64,000 bases of DNA from Streptomyces narbonensis (GCF_014649015.1 NZ_BMSF01000004.1:310001-374000); one strand, 5' to 3'. Positions 1 to 8,062 are shown, counted from the stretch's first letter. Numbers and translations: made by a program. The notes: generated by a model not told the origin, from the letters alone.

Positions 1-285
1 CTCCCGGCGAGCGTCGACAAGATCGTCTTCCCGGTCTCGATCTACGACGCGGTCTCCCGCTCGCAGAACTTCGGCCAGGTGCGGAACGCCTACATCCGCA
101 TCGTCAACCAGGCCGGCGGCGCCGAGCTCGCCCGCTACGACCTCTCCGAGGACGCGGCCGTCGAGACCGCCATGGTCTTCGGCGAGCTCTACCGCAACGG
201 CGCCGAGTGGAAGTTCCGCGCGGTCGGCCAGGGCTACGCCTCGGGCCTGGAGGGCATCGCCCGCGACTTCGGCGTCAACCTCTGA
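1..285 (+). CDS. TerD-family protein, 3' part only
   Basis: The reading frame is open from the first base and stops with TGA at 283-285, so the N-terminus lies outside the window. The visible 94 residues carry the C-terminal TerD pattern: a hydrophobic strand with VFPVSIYDA, then RNAYIRIVN, a run of acidic residues around [17 protein letters not shown], the [11 protein letters not shown] segment and a short [13 protein letters not shown] tail. TerD proteins are cytoplasmic calcium-binding proteins tied to tellurite resistance and envelope or metal stress; in Streptomyces they occur in many copies. A GC-rich inverted repeat directly follows. Family assignment is firm; the exact paralogue is not. 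Confidence 0.87.
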   Translation, partial: LPASVDKIVFPVSIYDAVSRSQNFGQVRNAYIRIVNQAGGAELARYDLSEDAAVETAMVFGELYRNGAEWKFRAVGQGYASGLEGIARDFGVNL

Positions 286-301
286 CCCGTCGCACACCAG
301 C

Positions 302-338
302 CGAGCCCCGTCCGGGAGGATTCCCGGCCGGGGCTCGA
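302..338. terminator. Inverted repeat terminator between terD-like gene and M1 peptidase
   Basis: CGAGCCCCG at 302-310 pairs with CGGGGCTCG at 330-338, with a 19-nt loop that itself contains complementary C and G runs. It lies between convergent genes and could serve both. No T-run follows, as is usual for Streptomyces. Confidence 0.6.
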
Positions 339-370
339 CCCTTGCCGCATGATCGCCGAAGCCCCGGCGC

Positions 371-2029
371 TCAGGGCTTGTCCGGCTTGCCTTCGCCGTA
401 GAGCCAGACCTTCCACAGGCCGTCGAGGTCCCGGCCCGCGACGCTCTCCGCGTAGGCCGTGAAGTCGGCCGTGGAGGCGTTGGCGTGGCGGTACTTCGCG
501 GGCCAGCCGCGCAGGATCTCGTCGAAGGCGGCGTCACCGACCGTCTCGCGCAGCTTGTGGAGGACCATCGCGCCGCGCTGGTAGACCGGCGGGTCGAAGA
601 GGTTCTCGGCGGCGGGCGGGGCGGCCGGCGGGAAGGCCCAGTTGGCGTCCTGGGCGAAGGCCCGCTCGAAGTGCGTCCGCGCGGGCACGTCCCCGTACTC
701 CTCGGTGTACAGCCACTCGGCGTACGTGGCGAAGCCCTCGTTCAGCCACAGGTCCCGCCAGGTGGCGGGGGTGACCGAGTTTCCGAACCACTGGTGGGCC
801 AGTTCGTGGACGAGGGTCGTCCGGTCGAAGGCGGCGGCCGGGAAGACGGGCCGGGTCTGGGTCTCCAGGGCGTAGCCGAGGGTTCCGTCCTCGGTGACGA
901 TCGCGCCGGCGGCCGAGAAGGGGTACGGGCCGAAGCGCTCGGCCTGCCGGGCGAGGATCTTGGGGATCTCGCCGCGCAGCGCCGCGCTGCCCGCCGCGAC
1001 GGAGGGCTCGGCGGCGGTGAGGACGGGGAGGGAGCGGGGGGCGGTCGCCGACTTGGAGGCGGACGGCTCGGACGCGGAGGCGGAGGCGGGCTCGGACGCG
1101 GACGCGGAGGCGGACGCGGAGGCGGACGTGGAGGCGGGCTGGGACGCGGAGGCGGACGCGTCGGACGCGGAGGCGGATGCGTCGGACGTGGACGCGGATG
1201 CGTCGGACGCGGATGCGGACTCGGAGGCGGGCTGCGACTCGGAAGCGGACGCGTCGGACGTGGGCTCGGGCGTCGGCGCCGTGGCCTTGGGGGGCGCCGT
1301 CGCCGTCGCCATTGCCGTCTCGTATCGGCCGATCGCGACCGTCGCCAGGTAGCTCGCCATCGGCTCCGACGAGCGCCATACCGTGGTGACGCGGCCGTCC
1401 CCCTCCGTCCGCCGCTCCGTCCTGACGCCGTTGGAGAGCGCTTCGAGCCCGGCCGGGACGGTGAGCGTGATGTCGTAGACGGCCTTGTCGGCGGGGTGGT
1501 GGTTGCCGGGGAACCAGGTCATGGAGCCCGCCGGTTCGCCGACCGCGACCGCCCCGTCGTCGGTGCGCAGCCAGCCCTCCTCGGAGCCGTCCGCGTCGGT
1601 GATCGGCTCCGGCACGCCCGTATAGGTGACGGTGGCCTTGAACTCCGCGCCGTCACGGATGTCCTCGCGCGGGCGGAGCGTCAGCTCGTCCCCCGCCCTG
1701 TTGTACGCGGCGGGGTCGCCGTCGACCGTCGCCCCCGACACCGTGAGGCCGGCCAGGTCGAGGTTGAAGGCGCTGAGGTCCTGCGTCGCTCGGGCGGTGA
1801 TCTCGGCGGTGCCGTCGAGGCGGCCGGTGCCGGGGTCGTAGGCGAGGGACAGGGCGTAGTGCCGCACGTCGTAGCCGCCGTTGCCGAGCTTCGGGAAGTA
1901 CGGGTCGCGCAGCCCGGCGGCCCCCGGGACGCCCCGCACCCCGCCGCCGGCGTCCGAGCAGCCGCCCGCGAGGAGCGCGAGGGCGAGGAGGGCCGCGGCG
2001 GCCCCGGCCCGGGTGCGTCGCCGGGTCAC
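371..2029 (-). CDS. Lipoprotein M1-family zinc aminopeptidase
   Basis: A 552-residue secreted metallopeptidase. The GTG start gives an Arg-rich n-region, a hydrophobic stretch and lipobox LAGGC (Cys24), so the protein is probably anchored to the outer face of the membrane. The M1 zinc site is intact: HELAHQ starts near residue 408 and is followed by the NEGFATYAEW segment supplying the third zinc ligand. GYALETQ upstream occupies the place of the GAMEN substrate-binding motif. The length is that of a short bacterial M1 enzyme without the large C-terminal helical domain. Unusually, about 90 Ser/Ala/Asp/Glu/Pro-rich residues (243-332) interrupt the region before the catalytic domain. It is transcribed alone, convergent with the terD-like gene. 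Confidence 0.88.
   Translation of the reverse strand: MTRRRTRAGAAAALLALALLAGGCSDAGGGVRGVPGAAGLRDPYFPKLGNGGYDVRHYALSLAYDPGTGRLDGTAEITARATQDLSAFNLDLAGLTVSGATVDGDPAAYNRAGDELTLRPREDIRDGAEFKATVTYTGVPEPITDADGSEEGWLRTDDGAVAVGEPAGSMTWFPGNHHPADKAVYDITLTVPAGLEALSNGVRTERRTEGDGRVTTVWRSSEPMASYLATVAIGRYETAMATATAPPKATAPTPEPTSDASASESQPASESASASDASASTSDASASASDASASASQPASTSASASASASASEPASASASEPSASKSATAPRSLPVLTAAEPSVAAGSAALRGEIPKILARQAERFGPYPFSAAGAIVTEDGTLGYALETQTRPVFPAAAFDRTTLVHELAHQWFGNSVTPATWRDLWLNEGFATYAEWLYTEEYGDVPARTHFERAFAQDANWAFPPAAPPAAENLFDPPVYQRGAMVLHKLRETVGDAAFDEILRGWPAKYRHANASTADFTAYAESVAGRDLDGLWKVWLYGEGKPDKP
1034..1303 (-). repeat. Hexanucleotide-type repeat coding a Ser/Ala-rich linker
   Basis: Within the M1 peptidase gene the DNA is built of imperfect 6-bp units such as GCGGAC and GCGGAG on the plus strand, read on the minus strand as Ser-Ala, Asp-Ala and Glu-Pro pairs. 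It encodes residues 243-332. The low complexity and in-frame unit length suggest a disordered spacer that can change length by slippage without breaking the frame. Confidence 0.8.
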
Positions 2030-2110
2030 GTACCCGACCCGTTCTCGTACTCGTACACATACACGTATCGATCCTAAGCAGGACGGATGCGCGCGGCCGG
2101 GCGCGGCAAC

Positions 2111-2148
2111 GGCGGTGGCGCCCGGCGGGGGAACCGGGCGCCACCGCC
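2111..2148 (-). terminator. Strong hairpin downstream of hbpS
   Basis: GGCGGTGGCGCCCGG (2111-2125) pairs perfectly over 15 bp with CCGGGCGCCACCGCC (2134-2148) around an 8-nt loop. It begins 28 bp past the hbpS stop codon and is oriented to end hbpS transcription before it enters the M1 peptidase promoter. Confidence 0.75.
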
Positions 2149-2175
2149 TGCTGGGGGCTACTGCCGAGCAGGAGC

Positions 2176-2715
2176 TCAGTTGGCGAGCGCGGCCACGCCC
2201 GCCTGGGCGAACTTCTCGTCCAGGTCGCCGGACGGGGCGCCCGCGACGCCGATGCCCGCGATGGGCGCGCCCTTGGCGGTGACCGGGGCGCCGCCCGCGA
2301 GGAAGAGGGTGCCGGGGATGTCCTTCAGGTTCGGCGCCTGGGCGAGGCGGCCGGCGAGGACGGAGGTCGTGGCGTTCCAGGAGACGGCGGTGTACGCCTT
2401 CTTCTCGGCGGACTCGTAGGACTGCGGGCCGGCGCCGTCGCCGCGCAGGGTCACGATGGTGTTGCCGTTGCGGTCGACGACGGCGACGGAGACGCGCTGG
2501 TTCTCCTTCTCGGCGGCGTCCAGCGTCGCCTGCGCGGCCTTCGTGGCGGCCTCGATCGTCAGGTGCGTCGACTGCTGGAGGTTGTCGTCGCCGGCGTCGG
2601 CCCGGACGACGGCGGCGGGGGCGGCGGCCGGGGCGGAGGCGTTCGCGGAGACCGCGCCGAAGGTACCCGCGGCGATGACGGCGGCAGCGGTGGCACCGAA
2701 GAGGATCTTCTTCAT
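2176..2715 (-). CDS. hbpS: HbpS-type secreted haem-binding protein (GlcG/HbpS family)
   Basis: A 179-residue secreted protein. The chosen ATG (2713-2715) follows GGAG at a good distance and starts a classic signal peptide (MKK, about 20 hydrophobic residues, then SANASA). An upstream in-frame start exists, but its extension is low-complexity and would bury the signal peptide. The mature part has GlcG/HbpS features: VSVAVVDRNGNTIVTLRGDGA, YTAVSWNATTS, and the closing GGAPVTAKGAPIAGIGVAGAPSGDLDEKFA. In S. reticuli, HbpS is an extracellular octamer that binds and degrades haem and signals redox stress to the kinase SenS. The divergent kinase-regulator pair next door fits that three-component arrangement. 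Function here is by family and context. Confidence 0.86.
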   Translation of the reverse strand: MKKILFGATAAAVIAAGTFGAVSANASAPAAAPAAVVRADAGDDNLQQSTHLTIEAATKAAQATLDAAEKENQRVSVAVVDRNGNTIVTLRGDGAGPQSYESAEKKAYTAVSWNATTSVLAGRLAQAPNLKDIPGTLFLAGGAPVTAKGAPIAGIGVAGAPSGDLDEKFAQAGVAALAN

Positions 2716-2735
2716 GAGGAACTCCGTGAGGTGAG

Positions 2736-2810
2736 GTGAAGAGGGGAGGGGAGGGGAGGGAAAAGAGGGAGCAGTGGAGAGGAGAAAGAGGTGAGGAGAG
2801 GAGGCGATCG
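2736..2810. repeat. Homopurine tract with G-quadruplex motif in the hbpS leader
   Basis: Nearly every base of the plus strand from 2736 to 2810 is A or G. Positions 2743-2760 hold three GGGGA units followed by GGG, a textbook four-run G-quadruplex motif with single-base loops. It lies 28-45 bp upstream of the hbpS start, on the strand that is the template for hbpS, so the mRNA leader would be pyrimidine-rich. It occupies part of a 314-bp divergent promoter region. Confidence 0.7.
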
Positions 2811-2935
2811 GGGTGGAGTGCCGGGGAGGGCGTTCCGTTCGTTCCTTCGCTCTGTCATCCATCCTGTGGCCGGAGCCGGGGCCTTTCGGTCCACGGTCCG
2901 GCTGCCCTGCTCACGCACACTGGAGGACGTCCGGG

Positions 2936-2951
2936 TCAGCCGATCGGCTGA
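2936..2951. promoter_or_regulatory. 16-bp perfect palindrome upstream of senS
   Basis: TCAGCCGATCGGCTGA is its own reverse complement. It sits about 80 bp before the senS GTG start in the hbpS/senS divergent region. It is a plausible operator, for example for the regulator encoded by the locus, but no binding data can be read from the sequence. Confidence 0.4.
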
Positions 2952-3029
2952 TGCCGGGCTGGTCCCTCCGGGCCAGGATGGACAGATCTCCCCAGGTCAG
3001 GCCGAGGAGAGCGAAGGAAAGGCAGGCAG

Positions 3030-4217
3030 GTGACACAGCCGCCCACCGAGCAGGACCCGGACGCCCCCTGGCTCGCGCGCGTCATGCACATCGCGTTCTT
3101 CCTCCTCCTCGGCGCCTCCCTCGCCCGCTTTCTCCTGCGCCACCCCTGGGAGGACCGCAGCCCCTGGATCGTCGCCCTCTCCGGCGCCCTCGCCTCCCTC
3201 TACCTCCTCGGCCCCGTCGTCGGCACCCGCGTGGCCCCGCGCCGGATCGCCTGGCTGAGCACGGTCGTCGCCGTCTGGATCGTCCTCGTCGTCCTCGCGC
3301 CGAGCTTCGCCTGGTGCGCGGTCCCGCTCTTCTACACGGGCCTGCGCACCCTCCCGCCGCGCGCCGCGCTCGGCCTCGTCGTCCTGCTGACCGCCTTCGT
3401 CGTCTTCGCGCAGGTCCAGCTCGCGCACGGCGGCTGGGACCCGAACCTGATCGTCGCACCGCCGGCCGTCGCCGCCATCGCCACCGGGGTGTTCGTCTAC
3501 TCCGACCGGCAGGCCGCACGGCAGCGGGCGCTCATCCACGACCTGATCCGCACCCGGCGCGAACTGGCGGCCATCGAGCGCCGCGAGGGCACCCTCGCCG
3601 AGCGCCAGCGGCTCTCCATGGAGATCCACGACACCCTCGCGCAGGGCCTGTCCAGCCAGCAGATGCTGCTCCAGGCCGCGGACCGCACCTGGGACAGCGA
3701 CCCCGGGACCGCCCGGCGCCACGTCCGTACCGCCGAGTCCATCGCCGAGCGCAACCTCGCCGAGGCCCGCCGCTTCGTCCACGACCTCGCGCCCGCCGAC
3801 CTCGCCGAGGGTGGCGGTCTCGAACAGGCCCTGCGCGGATTGGCCGCCCGCGAGTCGGCGGAGTTCCACGTGGACGGGACGGCGGTGCCACTGCCCGACC
3901 GGACGCAGTCGGCGCTGCTGCGGATCGCGCAGGGCGCCCTCGCGAACATCCGCGAGCACGCGGGCGCCGACTCCGCCGCCCTGACCCTCACCTACCTCGA
4001 CGACCAGGTGGTCCTGGACATCGCCGACGACGGCCAGGGCTTCGACCCGGCGCTCGCGCGCGACCCGGGCGAGCGCGGCGACCGGGGCCACGGGCTGCCC
4101 GCGATGCGGGTGCGGGCGCGGCAGCTCGGCGGCACCCTGACGGTCGAGTCCGTCCCCGGCGAGGGCACGGTGCTCTCGGCCGCGATCCCCCTGACCCCTC
4201 AGCCCCAGGAGCAGTGA
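3030..4217 (+). CDS. senS: SenS-like sensor histidine kinase
   Basis: A 395-residue HisKA_3 (NarL-partner) kinase. About five hydrophobic segments occupy residues 18-157 with only short loops. They are followed by a helical linker and the phospho-acceptor box MEIHDTLAQGLSSQQ with His200. The C-terminal ATPase domain shows the N-box region (ALANIREHA), G1 (DIADDGQGFD) and G2 (GHGLPAMRVRARQLGG). The five-segment membrane part with no large sensor domain matches SenS of S. reticuli, which relies on external HbpS for input. GTG start after a purine-rich stretch. The stop overlaps the senR start (TGATG), implying translational coupling. Confidence 0.84.
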   Translation: MTQPPTEQDPDAPWLARVMHIAFFLLLGASLARFLLRHPWEDRSPWIVALSGALASLYLLGPVVGTRVAPRRIAWLSTVVAVWIVLVVLAPSFAWCAVPLFYTGLRTLPPRAALGLVVLLTAFVVFAQVQLAHGGWDPNLIVAPPAVAAIATGVFVYSDRQAARQRALIHDLIRTRRELAAIERREGTLAERQRLSMEIHDTLAQGLSSQQMLLQAADRTWDSDPGTARRHVRTAESIAERNLAEARRFVHDLAPADLAEGGGLEQALRGLAARESAEFHVDGTAVPLPDRTQSALLRIAQGALANIREHAGADSAALTLTYLDDQVVLDIADDGQGFDPALARDPGERGDRGHGLPAMRVRARQLGGTLTVESVPGEGTVLSAAIPLTPQPQEQ

Positions 4218-4837
4218 TGTCCGTACGGATCCTCCTCTGCGACGACCACGTCGTCGTCCGCGCCGGGCTGCTCGCCCTGCTCGGCAGTACCCCCGACATC
4301 GAGGTCGTCGGCGAGGCCGGCAGCGGCGAGGAGGCCGTCGCCATGGCCGCCAAGCTCAAGCCCGACGTCGTCCTCATGGACCTCCAGCTCGGCCCGGGCA
4401 TCGACGGCGTCGAGGCGACCCGGCAGATCGCGCCCACCGGCGTCCACGTCCTCGTCCTCACCACGTACGACACCGACGCCGACATCACCCGGGCCATCGA
4501 GGCCGGCGCCACCGGCTACCTCCTCAAGGCCGAGCGGCCCGAGGAGCTCTTCGCCGCCATCCACTCCGCGGCGCAGGGCCGCACCGCCCTCTCGCCGCCG
4601 GTCGCGAGCCGGGTCATGGACCGGATGCGGGGCGCGGCGGGCCCGAGCCTCACCGACCGGGAGCGGGACATCCTCGGCCAGCTCGGACGCGGCCTCGGCA
4701 ACCGCGAGATCGCGCGGGCGCTGTTCATCAGCGAGGCGACGGTGAAGACGCACCTGGGCCGGATCTACGCGAAGCTCGGCGTCGACACGCGCACGGGCGC
4801 CGTGGCCGTCGCGAAGGAGCGCCGCCTGCTGCCGTAG
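4217..4837 (+). CDS. senR: SenR-like NarL/LuxR response regulator
   Basis: A 206-residue two-domain regulator. The receiver domain has the acidic pair at CDD (Asp9/Asp10), the phospho-acceptor Asp55 in VVLMDLQLG, Thr in LVLTTYD and the conserved Lys in GYLLKAE. The LuxR HTH follows (LTDRERDILGQLGRGLGNREIARALF, then SEATVKTHLGRIYAKLGV). It is translationally coupled to the kinase through a one-base ATG/TGA overlap. By analogy it should control hbpS and oxidative-stress genes, probably binding in the 2716-3029 intergenic region. Confidence 0.86.
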   Translation: MSVRILLCDDHVVVRAGLLALLGSTPDIEVVGEAGSGEEAVAMAAKLKPDVVLMDLQLGPGIDGVEATRQIAPTGVHVLVLTTYDTDADITRAIEAGATGYLLKAERPEELFAAIHSAAQGRTALSPPVASRVMDRMRGAAGPSLTDRERDILGQLGRGLGNREIARALFISEATVKTHLGRIYAKLGVDTRTGAVAVAKERRLLP

Positions 4838-4916
4838 GGCCTCCACGACTGCTACCGTGCGTGGCTGTCCGACCGCACGCCGTCATGCCGCGGTCTCAGT
4901 CTCCGTGGGAGCGCAC

Positions 4917-6140
4917 GTGAAGCTCGCCATCGTCGGCGGCGGCCCCGCCGGCCTCTACCTCTCGATCCTGCTGAAGCGGCAGGACCCGTCCCACGACATC
5001 ACCGTGTACGAGCGGAACCCCGAGGGCTCCACGTACGGCTGGGGCGTCACCTACTGGGCCGGGCTCCTCGACAAGCTGCGCGCGGGCGACCCCGAGTCCG
5101 CCGCGGCCGTCGCCGAGGCCTCCGTTACCTGGAACGACGGCGTCGCGATCGTCCGCGACGAGCGGACCGTCCACCGCGGCGACGCCGGCTTCGGCATCGG
5201 GCGGCGGCGGATGCTCGCGCTCCTCGCCGACCGGGCCGAGGAGCTCGGCGTACGGGTCGACTTCGAGCACGACGTGACCGGCCCTGACGCGCCCGAACTC
5301 GCCGGCGCGGACCTGGTCGTCGCCGCCGACGGCGTCAACAGCGTGCTGCGCGAGGCGCACCCCGGCCACTTCGGCAGCGAGGTCACCGCCGGCCGCAACC
5401 AGTACATCTGGCTCGGCACCACCAAGGTCTTCGACTCCTTCAGCTTCGCCTTCAAGGAGACCGAGCACGGCTGGATCTGGTGCTACGCCTATGGGTTCAG
5501 CGGCGAGCGCTCCACCTGCGTCGTCGAGTGCTCCCCCGAGACCTGGACCGGCCTCGGCCTCGACACGAGCGGCGAGACCGACAGCCTGCGCCTCCTGGAG
5601 AAGCTCTTCCACGACCTCCTCGACGGCCACGAGCTGATCGGACGGGAGCGGTCCGACGACGCCGCCCAGTGGCTCACCTTCCGCACGCTCACCAACCGTG
5701 TCTGGCACCGGGGCAACGTGGTCCTCCTCGGCGACGCCGCCCACACCACGCACTACTCGATCGGCGCGGGCACCACCCTCGCCCTGGAGGACGCGCTCGC
5801 CCTCGCGGACGCCCTGCGCGCCCCCGAGGCGACACGCACCCCCGCCGGCCTCGACGCGGCCCTCACCACGTACGGCAAGCGGCGCCGCGCCGAGCTGGTC
5901 TCGGCCCAGAGCTCGGCCCGCTACAGCGCCCAGTGGTACGAGAACCTCCCCCGCTACATGCGCCTGGAGCCGGCCAAGATGTTCGCCCTCCTCGGCCAGC
6001 GCCACTCGCCGCTGCTCCCGCACGTCCCGCCGCAGCTGTACTACCGGATCGACCGGGCCGCCGAGCAGCTGGAACCCCTGCGCCGCCTCAAGCGCTGGCT
6101 GGGCCCGCGAGTGGCCCGGGCGGTCCACGGGCGCCGCTGA
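4917..6140 (+). CDS. FAD-dependent aromatic-ring monooxygenase
   Basis: A 407-residue class A flavoprotein hydroxylase. The chosen GTG follows GGAG by a suitable distance and places the FAD dinucleotide fold GGGPAGLYLSILLKRQ at the N-terminus; a start 60 bp upstream would add a tail without homologous look. Further marks are GADLVVAADGVNS (the DG motif) and GNVVLLGDAAHTTHYSIGAGT (the GD motif). The overall pattern resembles anthraniloyl-CoA or salicylyl-CoA hydroxylases, which act on CoA thioesters of aromatic acids. The gene stands alone, so the substrate is not indicated by neighbours. Confidence 0.8.
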   Translation: MKLAIVGGGPAGLYLSILLKRQDPSHDITVYERNPEGSTYGWGVTYWAGLLDKLRAGDPESAAAVAEASVTWNDGVAIVRDERTVHRGDAGFGIGRRRMLALLADRAEELGVRVDFEHDVTGPDAPELAGADLVVAADGVNSVLREAHPGHFGSEVTAGRNQYIWLGTTKVFDSFSFAFKETEHGWIWCYAYGFSGERSTCVVECSPETWTGLGLDTSGETDSLRLLEKLFHDLLDGHELIGRERSDDAAQWLTFRTLTNRVWHRGNVVLLGDAAHTTHYSIGAGTTLALEDALALADALRAPEATRTPAGLDAALTTYGKRRRAELVSAQSSARYSAQWYENLPRYMRLEPAKMFALLGQRHSPLLPHVPPQLYYRIDRAAEQLEPLRRLKRWLGPRVARAVHGRR

Positions 6141-6295
6141 GCGGAGCCCGGATCGGCACGTCGCTCCGTCAGTCGCCTCCACGCGCCCTGCGGCAGCGCG
6201 TGCAGGACCGTCGCCGACCAGCGGCTGCGCCCGTCGACGAGCCCGGGCAGCGGGAGCAGCACGGAGTTCGCGGCCCGCCCGGAACCGGGCCGTCC

Positions 6296-6372
6296 CTAGG
6301 GGGTGTCGTCAAATTCCCGTCTGCCCCGCGGCCGCCCTTCGGGCGACGACGGGAATTTGACGACCCCCCTAG
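6296..6372. mobile_element. 77-bp hairpin element (MITE-like)
   Basis: The left arm (6296-6321) begins CTAGGGGG and ends AAATTCCCGTC. The right arm (6348-6372) is its reverse complement except for a one-base indel and a change near the outer end. The 26-bp loop holds a second small hairpin built on GCCGCCC/GGGCGAC. The first 13 bases also occur alone at 12244-12256. It abuts the coding remnant of a regulator with no promoter or start codon between them, consistent with an insertion or deletion junction. Confidence 0.6.
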
Positions 6373-6594
6373 CCGGCGCCCCTCCCGCCGCACGCCCTCC
6401 CCCGGATCACCGCGCGGGAGCGCGAGGTGCTCACCCTCGTGGGCCGTGGACTGTCCGACGGCGAGATCGCGGAGCGGCTCCACATCACCGCGGCCACCGC
6501 GAGGGCGCACGTGGAGCGCCTCTTCACCAAGCTGGACGCACGCGACCGGGTGCAGCTGGTGATCCTCGCGTACGAGGCGGGCCTGGCGCCGTGA
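6373..6594 (+). pseudogene. Truncated LuxR/NarL regulator, HTH domain only
   Basis: The frame ending with TGA at 6592-6594 encodes about 73 residues with a complete LuxR HTH: ITAREREVLTLVGRGLSDGE, IAERLHITAATARAHVERLF, then TKLDARDRVQLVILAYEAG. No start codon or ribosome site precedes it, and the receiver domain normally found upstream is absent. The readable frame begins immediately after the hairpin element, so the 5' part was probably lost there. It may be silent, or expressed only by read-through from the monooxygenase gene. Confidence 0.75.
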
Positions 6595-6607
6595 CACCAT
6601 CGGTCCC

Positions 6608-7108
6608 GTGCTCGACATCGGCTACTCCCTCTCGCGTCGCTTCCCCGACCCGCCGCAGACCGACTACCGCCACGCGGACGTCCACTCCCTGCGCCACGAC
6701 CTCTTCTGCGGGGACGTCTACCTCGCCGACACCGAGGCGGACCGCGAGGTGTCCACAGCCTGGGGATGGGTGCCGGTCCTCGACTTCGCCTGGGCCCTGT
6801 GCGACATCGTCGAGCAGCTCGACCAGGACCCGCGCGGCAGCCGCGCCGCGCAGCCGCAGTACGCGGAGCTCGACTTCACCGAGTCCTCGGACCGGATGCT
6901 CTTCGAGCGCCGCTTCGGCTGGGTCGACGTCGAGGCCGACTGGATGCCGGGCGACGAGCCGCCCGTCACCTTCAACCACGCCGAACTGCGCCGCGAGGCC
7001 CGCGACTTCCTGCACGACCTGATCGCCGACCTCACCGACATGCACGAGGGCCTCGCCGACAACCCAGCCATCTGGTCCCTCCAGGCCCGCTTCCCCCGCA
7101 TGGCCTGA
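6608..7108 (+). CDS. Hypothetical acidic protein, 166 aa
   Basis: I do not recognise a family with confidence. The protein is soluble and acidic, rich in Asp, Glu and Trp, with no signal peptide or membrane segment. Notable stretches are DVHSLRHDLFCGDVYLADT, WGWVPVLDFAWALCDIVEQL and ELRREARDFLHDLIADLTD. The GTG start lies 13 bp past the stop of the LuxR remnant, and codon use is normal for the genome. It could be an immunity-like or accessory protein, but nothing nearby fixes a role. Confidence 0.7.
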   Translation: MLDIGYSLSRRFPDPPQTDYRHADVHSLRHDLFCGDVYLADTEADREVSTAWGWVPVLDFAWALCDIVEQLDQDPRGSRAAQPQYAELDFTESSDRMLFERRFGWVDVEADWMPGDEPPVTFNHAELRREARDFLHDLIADLTDMHEGLADNPAIWSLQARFPRMA

Positions 7109-7123
7109 CACCGGCACGCCGGA

Positions 7124-7792
7124 TCACCCCTCCACCCGCACCCCCAGACGCGCCGCGAGCACCGGCGCCAGGTCGAAGAGCTGGGCCGTCGAGATGACGG
7201 CCCCGGCCAGCGACTCCACCCCGCGCGCGATCTCCAGCCGCTGCACCCCGCGCAGGTCCACGTCCGTCAGCCGCGCCCCGGAGAAGTCCACCCCGGTCAG
7301 CACGCAGTCCACGAACTCGACCCGCTCCAGGACCGCGCCCCCGAAGTCCGGCTCGCTCAGCACACAGCCCTCGAAGACGACGTCCTTCAGCTTCGCCGCC
7401 CGCAGGTTCAGGTAGTCGCTCTTCCCGCCCCGCACCACGACTCTCTCCAGCACCGACCCGTGCAGCTGCGCCCCGCCGAGCCGCGCCTCCACGACCTCCA
7501 CGTCCCGCAGCTGCGCCCCCGAGAGGTCGGTGCCCACTCCCCGTACGCCCGTCAGCACCGAGTCGAGGAACCGCGCCCCCGTGAGCCGCGCCTCGTCGAG
7601 CCCGCACTCGCGCAGCGCGCAGTCCAGGAACCGGGCCCCCGCCCCCGACTGGCCGGTCAGGTCGAGCCCGGCCAGTTCGAGCCCGTCGTAGTCCCCGTCC
7701 GCCTCGATCCCGCCCTCGTACGCCACCAGAGGAGGCAGCCTCACCTCCGGCCGCCGCGCCCCCGCCACCTTCTTCTTCCGTACCGTCGCCAT
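7124..7792 (-). CDS. Pentapeptide-repeat protein
   Basis: 222 residues starting MATVRKKK. Most of the chain from about residue 35 to 190 is built of A(D/N)LXX-type pentapeptides, for example LELAGLDLTG, ARLTGARFLDS, TDLSGAQLRDVEV and ARLTDVDLRG. Such repeats form a right-handed quadrilateral beta-helix; some members mimic DNA and protect gyrase, many have no known role. No transmembrane or lipobox signal is seen. It is convergent with the preceding gene and divergent from the FAD oxidoreductase across a repeat-rich spacer. Confidence 0.85.
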   Translation of the reverse strand: MATVRKKKVAGARRPEVRLPPLVAYEGGIEADGDYDGLELAGLDLTGQSGAGARFLDCALRECGLDEARLTGARFLDSVLTGVRGVGTDLSGAQLRDVEVVEARLGGAQLHGSVLERVVVRGGKSDYLNLRAAKLKDVVFEGCVLSEPDFGGAVLERVEFVDCVLTGVDFSGARLTDVDLRGVQRLEIARGVESLAGAVISTAQLFDLAPVLAARLGVRVEG

Positions 7793-7901
7793 GACCCCAT
7801 GGTGATGTACGCCACTGACAACGCCCCCGATGTCACGAACGCGCGCCCGCCACCCGTCCCCCACACGAGACCGGAAACGGTGACCGGAGACGAGTACCGA
7901 G

Positions 7902-8041
7902 GACGGGGACCGAAGACGGGGACCGAGGACGGGGCCCGGCCACGGGACCCGGCCACGGGACCCGGCCACGGGACCCGACCACGGGACCCGACCACGGGAC
8001 CCGACCACGGCACCGACCACGGCACCGACCACGGCACCGCC
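7902..8041. repeat. Tandem array: eight 13-bp units then three 12-bp units
   Basis: Units drift from GACGGGGACCGAA (7902) to CACGGGACCCGGC and CACGGGACCCGAC (13 bp each, to 8005), then change to CACGGCACCGAC (12 bp, three copies, to 8041). The array fills the region just upstream of the FAD oxidoreductase start at 8063, leaving only about 20 bp for its ribosome site. Units are contiguous, with no unique spacers. Confidence 0.85.
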
Positions 8042-8062
8042 CACGAGGGAGACGAGACGGAC

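Noticed and set aside
6140..6295. A gene on the minus strand between the monooxygenase and the hairpin
   Set aside because: A readable stretch around LLPLPGLVDGRSRWSATVLH exists, but it runs on antisense through the monooxygenase end without a sensible stop or family match.
7902..8041. Regular repeats that might be a CRISPR array
   Set aside because: Units are contiguous 12-13 bp copies without unique spacers, and there are no cas genes nearby.
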